In this document: piece after piece, positions 1 to 6,914 of the stretch
Position numbering within the stretch: position 1 is the first letter of the stretch
Layout: each line of letters begins with the position of its first letter
Assembly (NCBI GenBank): GCA_041736915.1
Contig: JBGSST010000366.1
Coordinates: 1-24,484 of the forward strand
Length of the DNA: 24,484 nucleotides
Origin: JBGSST01 sp041736915
GTDB taxonomy: Bacteria; Bdellovibrionota; FAC87; UBA2466
Direction of reading: 5' to 3'
Notes under the pieces: model-generated
Seen by the model: the letters and a program-made list of their open reading frames with translations, nothing else
What the model was told of the DNA's origin: nothing
Databases searched by the model: none
Program-made: the position numbers and the translations under genes

Positions 1-1
1 G

Positions 2-640
2 GCGGGGCCGAAGAAGGTGTTCCGCATGGTGGCCACCGATGCCCACCGGCTATCGTTGGTGGACCATTCTCAAGCCATCTTCGACGAAAAGGCCTGGGGA
101 CTTTTTTCGGAAGGCATCATCGTGCCGCGAAAAGGGTTGAACGAACTGCGCCGTTTACTGGCGGAAGAGAAAGAAGACTTTTTCGTTTCCGTGAAGGGTA
201 AGATGCTGCTCGTTCGCCGCGAGAACATTTTCATCTCTATGCGTCTCATCGAGGGAAAATACGCAGATTATCGTCGTATTATCCCAGAAACTTCGCAGAA
301 CGCCGTCTCTCTCGACCGCGAGTCGTTACTGGCTTCGCTCAAGCGAATTTCTTTGATGTCTTCTGACAAATCTCGTAGTGTTACGTTCAATTTGAATCCG
401 GGTTTGCTACAGCTTTCAAGCCAGAGCCCAGAGTTAGGTGACGCCAGCGAAGAGATCAGCATCGACTACGAAGGGGAGCCTCTGAAGATCGGATTCAACT
501 CTCGCTATCTCATCGATGCCGTATCTACGATTGAAGGAGAAAAAGTTCTCCTCGAGCTTCGCGGAAAACAAAACCCTGGAGTGATTCGTTCCTCTCAAGG
601 GGCCAACCACACCAGCGTCATCATGCCGATGAGAATTTGA
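2..640 (+). CDS. dnaN: DNA polymerase III sliding clamp (beta subunit), 3' part
   Basis: The beta clamp encircles DNA and tethers the replicative polymerase. Only the C-terminal ~213 codons are present, because the reading frame is open to the left edge. The GTG at 17 is an internal valine codon, not the start. The segment VATDAHRLSL matches the conserved clamp motif at the start of domain 2's second half, and the protein ends in SVIMPMRI, the typical clamp terminus (MPMRL/I), so domain 3 is complete. It lies 15 bases before gyrB in the same direction, and recF, which often sits between these two genes, is absent. Family assignment is secure; only the N-terminus is unseen. Confidence 0.96.
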   Translation, partial: AGPKKVFRMVATDAHRLSLVDHSQAIFDEKAWGLFSEGIIVPRKGLNELRRLLAEEKEDFFVSVKGKMLLVRRENIFISMRLIEGKYADYRRIIPETSQNAVSLDRESLLASLKRISLMSSDKSRSVTFNLNPGLLQLSSQSPELGDASEEISIDYEGEPLKIGFNSRYLIDAVSTIEGEKVLLELRGKQNPGVIRSSQGANHTSVIMPMRI

Positions 641-644
641 GTTC

Positions 645-648
645 GGAG
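645..648 (+). promoter_or_regulatory. Ribosome binding site of gyrB
   Basis: GGAG lies 7 bases before the ATG at 656. It supports that start over the ATG at 652, which opens a five-codon frame that closes at once. Confidence 0.6.
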
Positions 649-655
649 CCGATGA

Positions 656-3088
656 ATGTCAGAGAGTGAGACCACTATGGAACAGCCCACGTCATCCTAT
701 GGGGCAGGATCCATTCAAGTTCTCGAAGGACTCGAAGCGGTTCGGAAACGTCCTGGTATGTACATCGGTGACACCGGTGTACGGGGACTCCACCACCTGA
801 TTTGGGAAGTCGTCGACAACTCCATCGATGAAGCGATGGCGGGATTCTGCAAAAACATCCTGATGACCGTGCATGTCGACAACTCCATTACGGTGGAAGA
901 CGACGTCCGCGGTATTCCCGTCGGTATTCATCCCACCGAAAAGATCTCCACCTTGGAAGTCGTACTCACGAAACTCCATGCCGGTGGAAAGTTCGACAAC
1001 AGCACTTATAAAGTTTCCGGCGGTCTGCACGGAGTAGGCGCTTCTGTCGTGAACGCGATGTCGGAAACGCTGCAGGTCGAAGTAAAGCGCGAAGGTAAAG
1101 TCTTCGTCCAAAAATACGAAAAAGGTAAGCCTCTTACCGGGGTCGACGAAGTAGGTAAGACCACGAAGACCGGAACCAAGATTCGTTTCAAGCCCGACAC
1201 CGAGCTCTTCGAAGTCACCGAATTCAACTACGACACGATCTCTTCGCGCGTTCGCGAGCTGGCCTTTTTGAATAAGGGCATTCGCGTAGAGCTGTACGAC
1301 GAGCGCACCGAGCAGCGGCAAGAGTTTCATTCCGAAGGCGGACTGAAGTCTTTCGTCGAGCATCTCAATCGCGCAAAAACCAAAATTCACGACGACGTTC
1401 TTTATTTCTACGGTGAGGCCACCGGAATTTATTTCGAAGTGGCGCTGCAGTGGAACGATTCGTACAAAGAAAACGTTTTCACGTTCGCCAACAACATCAA
1501 CACGCACGAAGGCGGAACGCACTTGGCGGGCTTTAAGGCCGCGCTAACGAAGACCGTGAACAAGTACATCGAGAATAATAATCTCGCCAAAGACGTCGAA
1601 GAGAGTCTTACCGGCGAAGACATTCGCGAAGGCTTGACCGGCATCATCAGCGTAAAGATTCCCAATCCGCAGTTCGAAGGCCAGACGAAAACCAAACTCG
1701 GAAACTCCGAAGTGAAGGGTCTCGTCGAGAACTTGATGAACGAGCGGTTCAATATTTATCTCGAAGAGAATCCGGGCATCGCCAAAAAGATTGCCTTGAA
1801 GGGCATTGAAGGCGCGAGAGCTCGGATCGCCGCACGTAAGGCACGCGACCTAACGCGCCGAAAGTCAGCCCTGGATTTGGGTGGTTTGCCCGGAAAGATG
1901 GCGGACTGTCAGGAAAAAGATCCCGCGCTCTGCGAACTTTACTTGGTAGAGGGTGACTCTGCAGGTGGCTCCGCCAAACAGGCGCGCGATCGTAAGAATC
2001 AGGCAATTCTTCCCCTCAAAGGAAAGATCCTGAACGTCGAGAAAGCACGTTTCGACAAGATGATCGAGTTCCAGGAAATTCGAACTCTCATCACGGCACT
2101 CGGTACGGGTATCGGCCAGGGTGATTACGACATCGCTAAGATCCGCTACCACAAGATCATCATCATGACCGACGCCGACGTCGACGGGGCGCACATTCGT
2201 ACGCTACTGCTCACGTTCTTCTATCGTCAGATGCCGGAGATTATCGAGAAGGGTTATCTCTACATCGCGCAGCCGCCGCTCTACAAAGTGAAGAAGGGCA
2301 AAGTCGAACGTTATCTGCGTAACGACTCTCTGTTCGAAGATTTTATCTTGGGACAGGCGCTCGAAGAGATGGAACTCACCGCCAACGGCGTGAAGGTGGA
2401 ACGCAATACGGCGAAAAACATCTTCCGCAAACTGACTCAGTTCAATCATTTGATTCGCTTGTTTGCGCGTAAATCCGATGCGGAAATGATCCGCCAGATT
2501 GCTTACCAAGAAGTTTGGAACTCCGAACTGCTGAAGGACAAAGCGAAGCTCGAAGCGCAGCTGCAGAATTACAAGAAACACATCGAGAAAAAGTCGCCTT
2601 CGTTTCAGTTCTCCTACGAGATTCATGTGGACGAAGAGCATGCCGGCTTCATGGCCAGATGCGTGACTACGCGCCACAATCTAAAGACGAATACCTCGAT
2701 CACGTACGATTTCCTGACCTCTTCGCAGCTTCAGGAAATGCGCAAGATCACGCAGAATTTGGCGAAGTTTGGCGAGGCTCCTTTCGAGGCTACGTTCCCG
2801 GACGGCCGCAAAGAAAAGTTCAACGACATAGAGCCGCTAAAGAACTTCGTGGTCTCGATCGGACAGACCGGCTTGCACATTCAGCGCTATAAAGGGCTGG
2901 GCGAGATGAATCCCGAGCAGCTGTGGGAAACCACGATGGATCCGCAGACCCGCTCATTCCTCCAGGTGCAGATCGAAGACGCTGCGGAGACCGACAACAT
3001 TTTTTCGATTTTGATGGGCGACCAAGTGAAGCCCCGCCGCGATTTTATCGAGGCGAATGCGCTCAAAGTCAGAAGCTTGGACGTTTAA
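656..3088 (+). CDS. gyrB: DNA gyrase subunit B
   Basis: This is the ATPase and TOPRIM subunit of type IIA topoisomerase; with GyrA it introduces negative supercoils. At 810 aa it matches the long Gram-negative form, with an extra domain of about 165 residues inside TOPRIM. Visible motifs are the GHKL ATP site (E51, N55, D82), the ATP lid GGLHGVGASVVNA, the TOPRIM glutamate in VEGDSAGGSA, the metal motif DADVDGAHIRTLL, and the C-terminal QRYKGLGEMNPEQLW. The arginine equivalent to E. coli R136 (aminocoumarin contact) is kept in KREGK. One oddity is that the DxGxG motif reads D82-D-V-R-G, with Val84 where Gly75 of E. coli is expected (codon GTC at 905-907). Only 3 bases separate it from gyrA. 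Confidence 0.98.
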   Translation: MSESETTMEQPTSSYGAGSIQVLEGLEAVRKRPGMYIGDTGVRGLHHLIWEVVDNSIDEAMAGFCKNILMTVHVDNSITVEDDVRGIPVGIHPTEKISTLEVVLTKLHAGGKFDNSTYKVSGGLHGVGASVVNAMSETLQVEVKREGKVFVQKYEKGKPLTGVDEVGKTTKTGTKIRFKPDTELFEVTEFNYDTISSRVRELAFLNKGIRVELYDERTEQRQEFHSEGGLKSFVEHLNRAKTKIHDDVLYFYGEATGIYFEVALQWNDSYKENVFTFANNINTHEGGTHLAGFKAALTKTVNKYIENNNLAKDVEESLTGEDIREGLTGIISVKIPNPQFEGQTKTKLGNSEVKGLVENLMNERFNIYLEENPGIAKKIALKGIEGARARIAARKARDLTRRKSALDLGGLPGKMADCQEKDPALCELYLVEGDSAGGSAKQARDRKNQAILPLKGKILNVEKARFDKMIEFQEIRTLITALGTGIGQGDYDIAKIRYHKIIIMTDADVDGAHIRTLLLTFFYRQMPEIIEKGYLYIAQPPLYKVKKGKVERYLRNDSLFEDFILGQALEEMELTANGVKVERNTAKNIFRKLTQFNHLIRLFARKSDAEMIRQIAYQEVWNSELLKDKAKLEAQLQNYKKHIEKKSPSFQFSYEIHVDEEHAGFMARCVTTRHNLKTNTSITYDFLTSSQLQEMRKITQNLAKFGEAPFEATFPDGRKEKFNDIEPLKNFVVSIGQTGLHIQRYKGLGEMNPEQLWETTMDPQTRSFLQVQIEDAAETDNIFSILMGDQVKPRRDFIEANALKVRSLDV

Positions 3089-3091
3089 GCG

Positions 3092-5629
3092 ATGGAACCG
3101 ACGATCGAGACTTCCTTAATTCAGGTCAGCATCGAAGAGCAGATGAAAGAGGCTTACCTCGATTACGCGATGAGCGTAATCATCGGTCGCGCTCTTCCCG
3201 ATGCCCGCGATGGTTTAAAGCCCGTGCACCGGCGCGTTTTGTACGCCATGCACGACATGGGAAACACCTACGATAAGGCGTACAAAAAGTCCGCCCGTAT
3301 CGTCGGTGACGTCATCGGTAAGTACCATCCGCACGGCGACGTTGCGGTGTACGACACCATGGTTCGCATGGCGCAGGATTTTTCGATGCGCTATCCGCTC
3401 ATCGATGGCCAAGGTAACTTCGGCTCCGTCGACGGCGATAGCCCGGCGGCCATGCGTTACACGGAAGTCCGACTCGACAAAATTTCTGACGAACTTCTGG
3501 CCGATCTCGAGAAAGAGACCGTAGATTTCACGCCGAACTACGACAACTCTCTGCGCGAGCCTTCGGTTCTGCCGACGCGAATCCCGAACCTATTGGTAAA
3601 CGGATCCTCGGGAATCGCCGTCGGTATGGCGACGAACATTCCGCCGCATAACCTGCGCGAGATCATCGATGGTTTGATGATGGTCATCGAGAATCCGGCG
3701 ACCACCTCCGAAAGCTTGTTCCAGATTATTCCGGGGCCCGATTTTCCGACGTCCGGTTTCATCTATGGCCGCCGAGGGCTACGCGATGCCTACCTAACGG
3801 GCAAGGGCATCATTCATCTTCGTGCTAAAGCCGAAGTGGAAGCCACGGCTAAGTCGGACAAAGAACGCATCGTCGTTACCGAGCTGCCGTACCAAGTTAA
3901 TAAAGCTAAGCTCATCGAGAGCGTTGCCGATCTCGTTCGCGAGAAAAAGATTGAAGGCATTTCCGACCTTCGTGACGAGTCCGATCGCGACGGTATGCGT
4001 GTGGTGTTCGACCTGAAAAAGGGAGAGGACAGCCGCGTAATCATGAACCAGCTGTTCAAGCTCACGCAGATGCAGGTGTCTTTCGGCATCAGTATGCTGG
4101 CGCTGGACCATCAGCAGCCGAAGGTGATGAACATCAAGGAACTGCTGGTTGCGTTCCTGAATCACCGCAAAGAAGTGGTTACCCGCCGCACGGTCTACGA
4201 TCTGCGCAAAGCGGAAGAAAAAGCCCACCTCTTGGAAGGCTTGAAGATCGCCGTCGAGAACATCGACGAGACGGTCAAGATCATCAAAGAATCGTCCAAC
4301 CCGGACGACGCTAAGATGCGCCTCATCGCGCGCTTTAAGTTCTCCGAAGTTCAGTCGAAGGCCATTCTCGAAATGCGCCTGCAGCGCCTCACCGGCCTCG
4401 AGCGCGACAAGATCATCGCCGACTACAAAGCAACGTTGGCCCTCATCGCCGATTTGCGCTCCATTCTGGCCGACGAGAAAAAAGTGTTGAAGATCATCTC
4501 GGACGAGCTCGCATTCATTCGTGAAAAGTTCGGCGACGATCGCCGCACTCAGTTCATCAATGAGCAAGACGAGATGAGCGAGGAAGACTACATCACCGAA
4601 GAGCAGATGGTGGTGACGTTTACTTACTCGGGTTACATCAAGCGTCTTCCCGTCGATACGTACCGGGCTCAGCGCCGCGGTGGCCGTGGCGTCACCGGCG
4701 TCACGAGTAAGGCCGAAGATTTTATCGCCGATCTTTTCATGGCCTCTACGCACGAACAGATCTTGTGCTTCACGGATCAGGGAAAAGTTTATTGGCTCAA
4801 GGTGCTGAAGATTCCCGAAGGCAGCCGTACCGCGAAGGGTAAGCCCATCGTGAACCTGCTGAATCTTTCCAGCAACGAGCGAGTACAGGCCGTACTGCCC
4901 GTGAAAGAGTTCCGCGAAGACGAGTTCATCGTGATGGTCACCGCCAAGGGCATTATCAAGAAGACCTCGCTCATGTCGTTCGCCCGCCCCATGAAAAAGG
5001 GCATCATCGCGGTCACCGTCGACGACGGCGATCAGCTGGTCGACGCTCGTGTGTGCAAACCGCAGCAGAACGTGATCTTGGTCAGCAAAATGGGCCAGAG
5101 CATCCGCTTCGAGGACGACGATGTTCGTCCGATGGGCCGTGCCGCCCGCGGCGTGCAGGGCATGCGGCTCGATGAGGGCGACGAGGTTTGCGGTATGGAA
5201 ATTGTCACTCCGACGGTTGCCGGCACGCAGATTCTCACCGTTACGGAAAAAGGTTACGGCAAACGGACGTCGATGGAAGAGTACCGCGTTCAAGGACGTG
5301 GCGGCTCGGGCATCATGACGATGAAAGTGACCGACAAGAACGGCAAGGTAATGGCGGTTCGCCAGGTCGTCGACAGTGATGAGATCATCATCGCGTCGAA
5401 CCAGGGCAAAGTAATCCGTACTCGCGTTTCGGAAATCTCGGAAGTTGGCCGTGTCGCCCAGGGCGTTCGCCTGATTTCGCTCGAAGAGGGCGAAGCGGTC
5501 GGTGCGGTGGCGAAGATTGTCGACGAGAAGGTCGAAGGCGCGGTTGTCGAAGAGCAGGGAGAAGGTGCCGTTGCTAGCCCGGCCGCACCCACTACGCCCG
5601 GAACCGACGACGAAAACGGTGCCGAGTAA
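3092..5629 (+). CDS. gyrA: DNA gyrase subunit A
   Basis: This is the DNA breakage-reunion and wrapping subunit of gyrase. At 845 aa it is near the usual length. The N-terminal winged-helix region has the catalytic tyrosine in AAMRYTEVRL, and the C-terminal beta-pinwheel carries the GyrA box QRRGGRG, which separates gyrase from topoisomerase IV ParC. The quinolone pocket reads HPHGDVAVYD, so residue 84 (E. coli Ser83) is Val while Ala84 and Asp87 equivalents are kept. The last ~30 residues are a low-complexity Glu/Ala/Pro/Thr tail with acidic ends (DDENGAE), as in several gyrases where an acidic tail tunes supercoiling. It starts 3 bases after gyrB, so the two are almost certainly co-translated. 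Confidence 0.98.
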   Translation: MEPTIETSLIQVSIEEQMKEAYLDYAMSVIIGRALPDARDGLKPVHRRVLYAMHDMGNTYDKAYKKSARIVGDVIGKYHPHGDVAVYDTMVRMAQDFSMRYPLIDGQGNFGSVDGDSPAAMRYTEVRLDKISDELLADLEKETVDFTPNYDNSLREPSVLPTRIPNLLVNGSSGIAVGMATNIPPHNLREIIDGLMMVIENPATTSESLFQIIPGPDFPTSGFIYGRRGLRDAYLTGKGIIHLRAKAEVEATAKSDKERIVVTELPYQVNKAKLIESVADLVREKKIEGISDLRDESDRDGMRVVFDLKKGEDSRVIMNQLFKLTQMQVSFGISMLALDHQQPKVMNIKELLVAFLNHRKEVVTRRTVYDLRKAEEKAHLLEGLKIAVENIDETVKIIKESSNPDDAKMRLIARFKFSEVQSKAILEMRLQRLTGLERDKIIADYKATLALIADLRSILADEKKVLKIISDELAFIREKFGDDRRTQFINEQDEMSEEDYITEEQMVVTFTYSGYIKRLPVDTYRAQRRGGRGVTGVTSKAEDFIADLFMASTHEQILCFTDQGKVYWLKVLKIPEGSRTAKGKPIVNLLNLSSNERVQAVLPVKEFREDEFIVMVTAKGIIKKTSLMSFARPMKKGIIAVTVDDGDQLVDARVCKPQQNVILVSKMGQSIRFEDDDVRPMGRAARGVQGMRLDEGDEVCGMEIVTPTVAGTQILTVTEKGYGKRTSMEEYRVQGRGGSGIMTMKVTDKNGKVMAVRQVVDSDEIIIASNQGKVIRTRVSEISEVGRVAQGVRLISLEEGEAVGAVAKIVDEKVEGAVVEEQGEGAVASPAAPTTPGTDDENGAE

Positions 5630-6425
5630 GCGATTCGCCAGACTCCTTATGGTTCTGGTGATGGCGGGCTTGCTATGTGCTTGTACCGAGCGTCGCCAAA
5701 ATGGGCTGACCCAAAAGGCCGAAGAAAAAATTCAGGCCGGCGCGTACGCCGAGGCGGTGGACCTTTATCACAAAGCAATTGCCCTGAATCCCGACAACAA
5801 AATTGCCATTAAAACGCTCTATAAACTGGGATTCGCGCAAGAGATCTACCTAAAGGACTTCGAAGGCGCGACCTTCAGCTACCAAGAGTTCATCCGGCTC
5901 AATCAGGAACGGGTAGCGATTTACGAAGTGTTGAAGCGGGTGGCCAATATCTATTTTGAGCAGAGTCGCGACAGCGACAAGGCGATTGCCGCCTATAAAA
6001 AGCTCATTGAAATGGATCCGGACAGCCTCGAGCGCGATCTTTTCGAGTTCCGCATCGCGACTTCCTTTTTCCGCGCCAATAACTTCGACCAGGCACGGCA
6101 GGAGTTTCAGCAGCTCGTCGAGAAGTTTCCCAAGAGTAACCTGATCCCGCGGGCCCGGTTCGAGATCGGAAACGCCTATTTCATGGACGGAAAGTACGAC
6201 GTGGCGGTCGAGGCGCTCAAACAGGTGCTGCGCCATCATCCCCAAAGTGAACAGGCCGTCGATGCCCAGTTCCTCATCGGCCAGTGCTACGAGCACGAAG
6301 GCAAGTTCGCTAACGCGCTGCAAATCTTCGAAGGGTTGAAAGAGCGGTATCGCGACCCCACCTTGGTCGAAATCCGCATCAAAGAGCTAAAGAAGCGCGT
6401 GATCGGCAGTAAATCCAAGCCATGA
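5619..6425 (+). CDS. TPR-repeat outer-membrane-type lipoprotein, function unknown
   Basis: This is a 268-aa protein with a lipoprotein signal: a basic start (KRFAR), a hydrophobic stretch LLMVLVMAGL and the lipobox LCAC, which places the lipidated cysteine at residue 22. The rest is helical TPR-like repeats (for example AYAEAVDLYHKAIALNPDN, KAIAAYKKLIEMDPDS, QARQEFQQLVEKFPKS, VAVEALKQVLRHHPQS), resembling BamD/YbgF-like scaffolds. The GTG at 5619 is chosen because it supplies the basic n-region; the ATG at 5649 is the alternative and would remove it. The gene overlaps the 3' end of gyrA by 11 bases, and its stop overlaps the next start (ATGA). It probably mediates protein contacts in the periplasm, but no specific role can be assigned. 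Confidence 0.85.
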   Translation: MPSKRFARLLMVLVMAGLLCACTERRQNGLTQKAEEKIQAGAYAEAVDLYHKAIALNPDNKIAIKTLYKLGFAQEIYLKDFEGATFSYQEFIRLNQERVAIYEVLKRVANIYFEQSRDSDKAIAAYKKLIEMDPDSLERDLFEFRIATSFFRANNFDQARQEFQQLVEKFPKSNLIPRARFEIGNAYFMDGKYDVAVEALKQVLRHHPQSEQAVDAQFLIGQCYEHEGKFANALQIFEGLKERYRDPTLVEIRIKELKKRVIGSKSKP

Positions 6426-6634
6426 AAATCGACACCAAACTTTGGCGCCTCTATTCCGTCATGAGCGGGGTCGTCATGGCCAAAGCCGTGATGCTCTACG
6501 GGGCCTACAAGCTCGGTACGTACCTCGATCAAAAGTTTGGCACCTATCCCCTATGCTTTTTCCTCCTCATCACCGCCACGGCCGGAATTGGCCTATTTTG
6601 GATCATCAAGGTCATCGAAAAGAACCGCATCTAG
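6422..6634 (+). CDS. AtpZ/AtpI-family small membrane protein of the ATP synthase cluster
   Basis: This 70-aa protein has two predicted membrane helices (about residues 13-31 and 43-63) joined by a short loop GTYLDQKFGTYP, the layout of the AtpZ/AtpI family. Proteins of this family are encoded at the head of atp operons, assist c-ring assembly, and have been linked to Mg2+/Ca2+ supply. The gene overlaps the TPR lipoprotein by four bases (ATGA), and atpB follows 280 bases later. The family call rests on size, topology and position more than on a strict motif, so the exact member (AtpZ or AtpI) is left open. Confidence 0.75.
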   Translation: MKIDTKLWRLYSVMSGVVMAKAVMLYGAYKLGTYLDQKFGTYPLCFFLLITATAGIGLFWIIKVIEKNRI

Positions 6635-6657
6635 GGTGGGGATAACTCGCCTTTACC

Positions 6658-6666
6658 TGTGGATAG
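6658..6666 (-). promoter_or_regulatory. DnaA-box-like nonamer CTATCCACA
   Basis: One mismatch to TTATCCACA. It abuts, in opposite orientation, the plus-strand near-box at 6668-6676. Confidence 0.6.
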
Positions 6667-6667
6667 A

Positions 6668-6676
6668 CGCTCCACA
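6668..6676 (+). promoter_or_regulatory. Degenerate DnaA-box-like nonamer CGCTCCACA
   Basis: It keeps the TCCACA core and is exactly 11 bases upstream of the next box in the same orientation, so both would face the same side of the helix. Confidence 0.4.
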
Positions 6677-6678
6677 AG

Positions 6679-6687
6679 TTTTCCACA
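6679..6687 (+). promoter_or_regulatory. DnaA-box-like nonamer TTTTCCACA
   Basis: One mismatch to TTATCCACA. It lies 44 bases (about four helical turns) upstream of the exact box at 6723. Confidence 0.6.
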
Positions 6688-6722
6688 GGGTATAACTTTC
6701 GCACCATACAGTGGGGCAAAAC

Positions 6723-6731
6723 TTATCCACA
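6723..6731 (+). promoter_or_regulatory. Consensus DnaA box TTATCCACA
   Basis: An exact match to the standard DnaA recognition nonamer. A weaker TTTTCCCCA follows 21 bases downstream at 6744-6752. Confidence 0.7.
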
Positions 6732-6780
6732 GCTTTGCGCCACTTTTCCCCAGGCGATCGAGGCCCCGGGGTGGCCGCCC

Positions 6781-6792
6781 TTAACTTGTTAA
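6781..6792. repeat. Inverted repeat TTAAC-TT-GTTAA
   Basis: A perfect five-base inverted repeat with a two-base spacer, the first of several TTAAC/GTTAA elements (also 6817-6821, 6837-6841, 6878-6882, 6906-6910) to the right of the DnaA boxes. Confidence 0.6.
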
Positions 6793-6802
6793 GGAGTTGA
6801 TT

Positions 6803-6815
6803 CCCGATAATCGGG
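6803..6815. repeat. Inverted repeat CCCGAT-A-ATCGGG
   Basis: Six-base arms with one central base; likely a protein-binding dyad because the loop is too short for a stable hairpin. It partly overlaps the first of two direct GGGTTTAAC repeats (6813-6821 and 6833-6841), which are spaced 20 bases, about two helical turns. Confidence 0.55.
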
Positions 6816-6868
6816 TTTAACGGGGGCAATTAGGGTTTAACTGTAGGTGAATACGGGGGATTAAAGAG

Positions 6869-6897
6869 TTGAAAGTTGTTAAAAGCGGGGATAAACA
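6869..6897 (+). promoter_or_regulatory. Possible sigma-70 promoter of atpB-atpE
   Basis: TTGAAA at 6869-6874 is followed, after about 17 bases, by the A/T-rich TAAACA at 6892-6897. The predicted transcript would begin only about ten bases before the atpB ATG, consistent with the absence of a recognisable ribosome binding site there. The -10 match is weak. Confidence 0.3.
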
Positions 6898-6914
6898 ACT
6901 TCCACTTAACAATT

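Larger units (their letters stand above)
6635..6914. other. oriC: Candidate replication origin or DnaA-binding regulatory region
   Basis: This 280-base non-coding stretch sits between the AtpZ/I gene and atpB. Its left half holds a cluster of DnaA-box-like nonamers: one exact TTATCCACA (6723-6731), TTTTCCACA (6679-6687), CGCTCCACA (6668-6676), the inverted CTATCCACA (6658-6666, read on the minus strand) and near-matches at 6637-6645, 6744-6752 and 6886-6894. Spacings within each orientation are 11, 44 and 21 bases on the plus strand and 21 on the minus strand, all close to whole helical turns. The right half has small inverted repeats and many TTAAC/GTTAA elements, as a duplex-unwinding segment could. 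The neighbourhood (dnaN-gyrB-gyrA and atp genes) is a classic origin region. Against it, the genes on the left point towards the site, and dnaA-proximal sequence lies outside the window. Confidence 0.6.

Noticed and set aside
692..1522. 276-codon minus-strand frame inside gyrB
   Set aside because: Shadow of gyrB with no family resemblance, no ribosome binding site and a His/Phe/Val-skewed composition typical of reverse frames.
3794..5293. 499-codon open frame on the minus strand inside gyrA
   Set aside because: It is antisense to a certain gene, has no recognisable domain, and arises from the GC-rich codon pattern of gyrA.
6781..6810. FliA-type flagellar promoter (TAAA-N15-GCCGATAA) at CCCGATAA
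   Set aside because: The -10-like sequence resembles the consensus, but no TAAA lies at the correct distance and the neighbouring genes are not motility genes.
6781..6910. CtrA binding sites (TTAA-N7-TTAA)
   Set aside because: Distances between successive TTAA copies are 8, 28, 20, 24, 18 and 27 bases, never the required 11.
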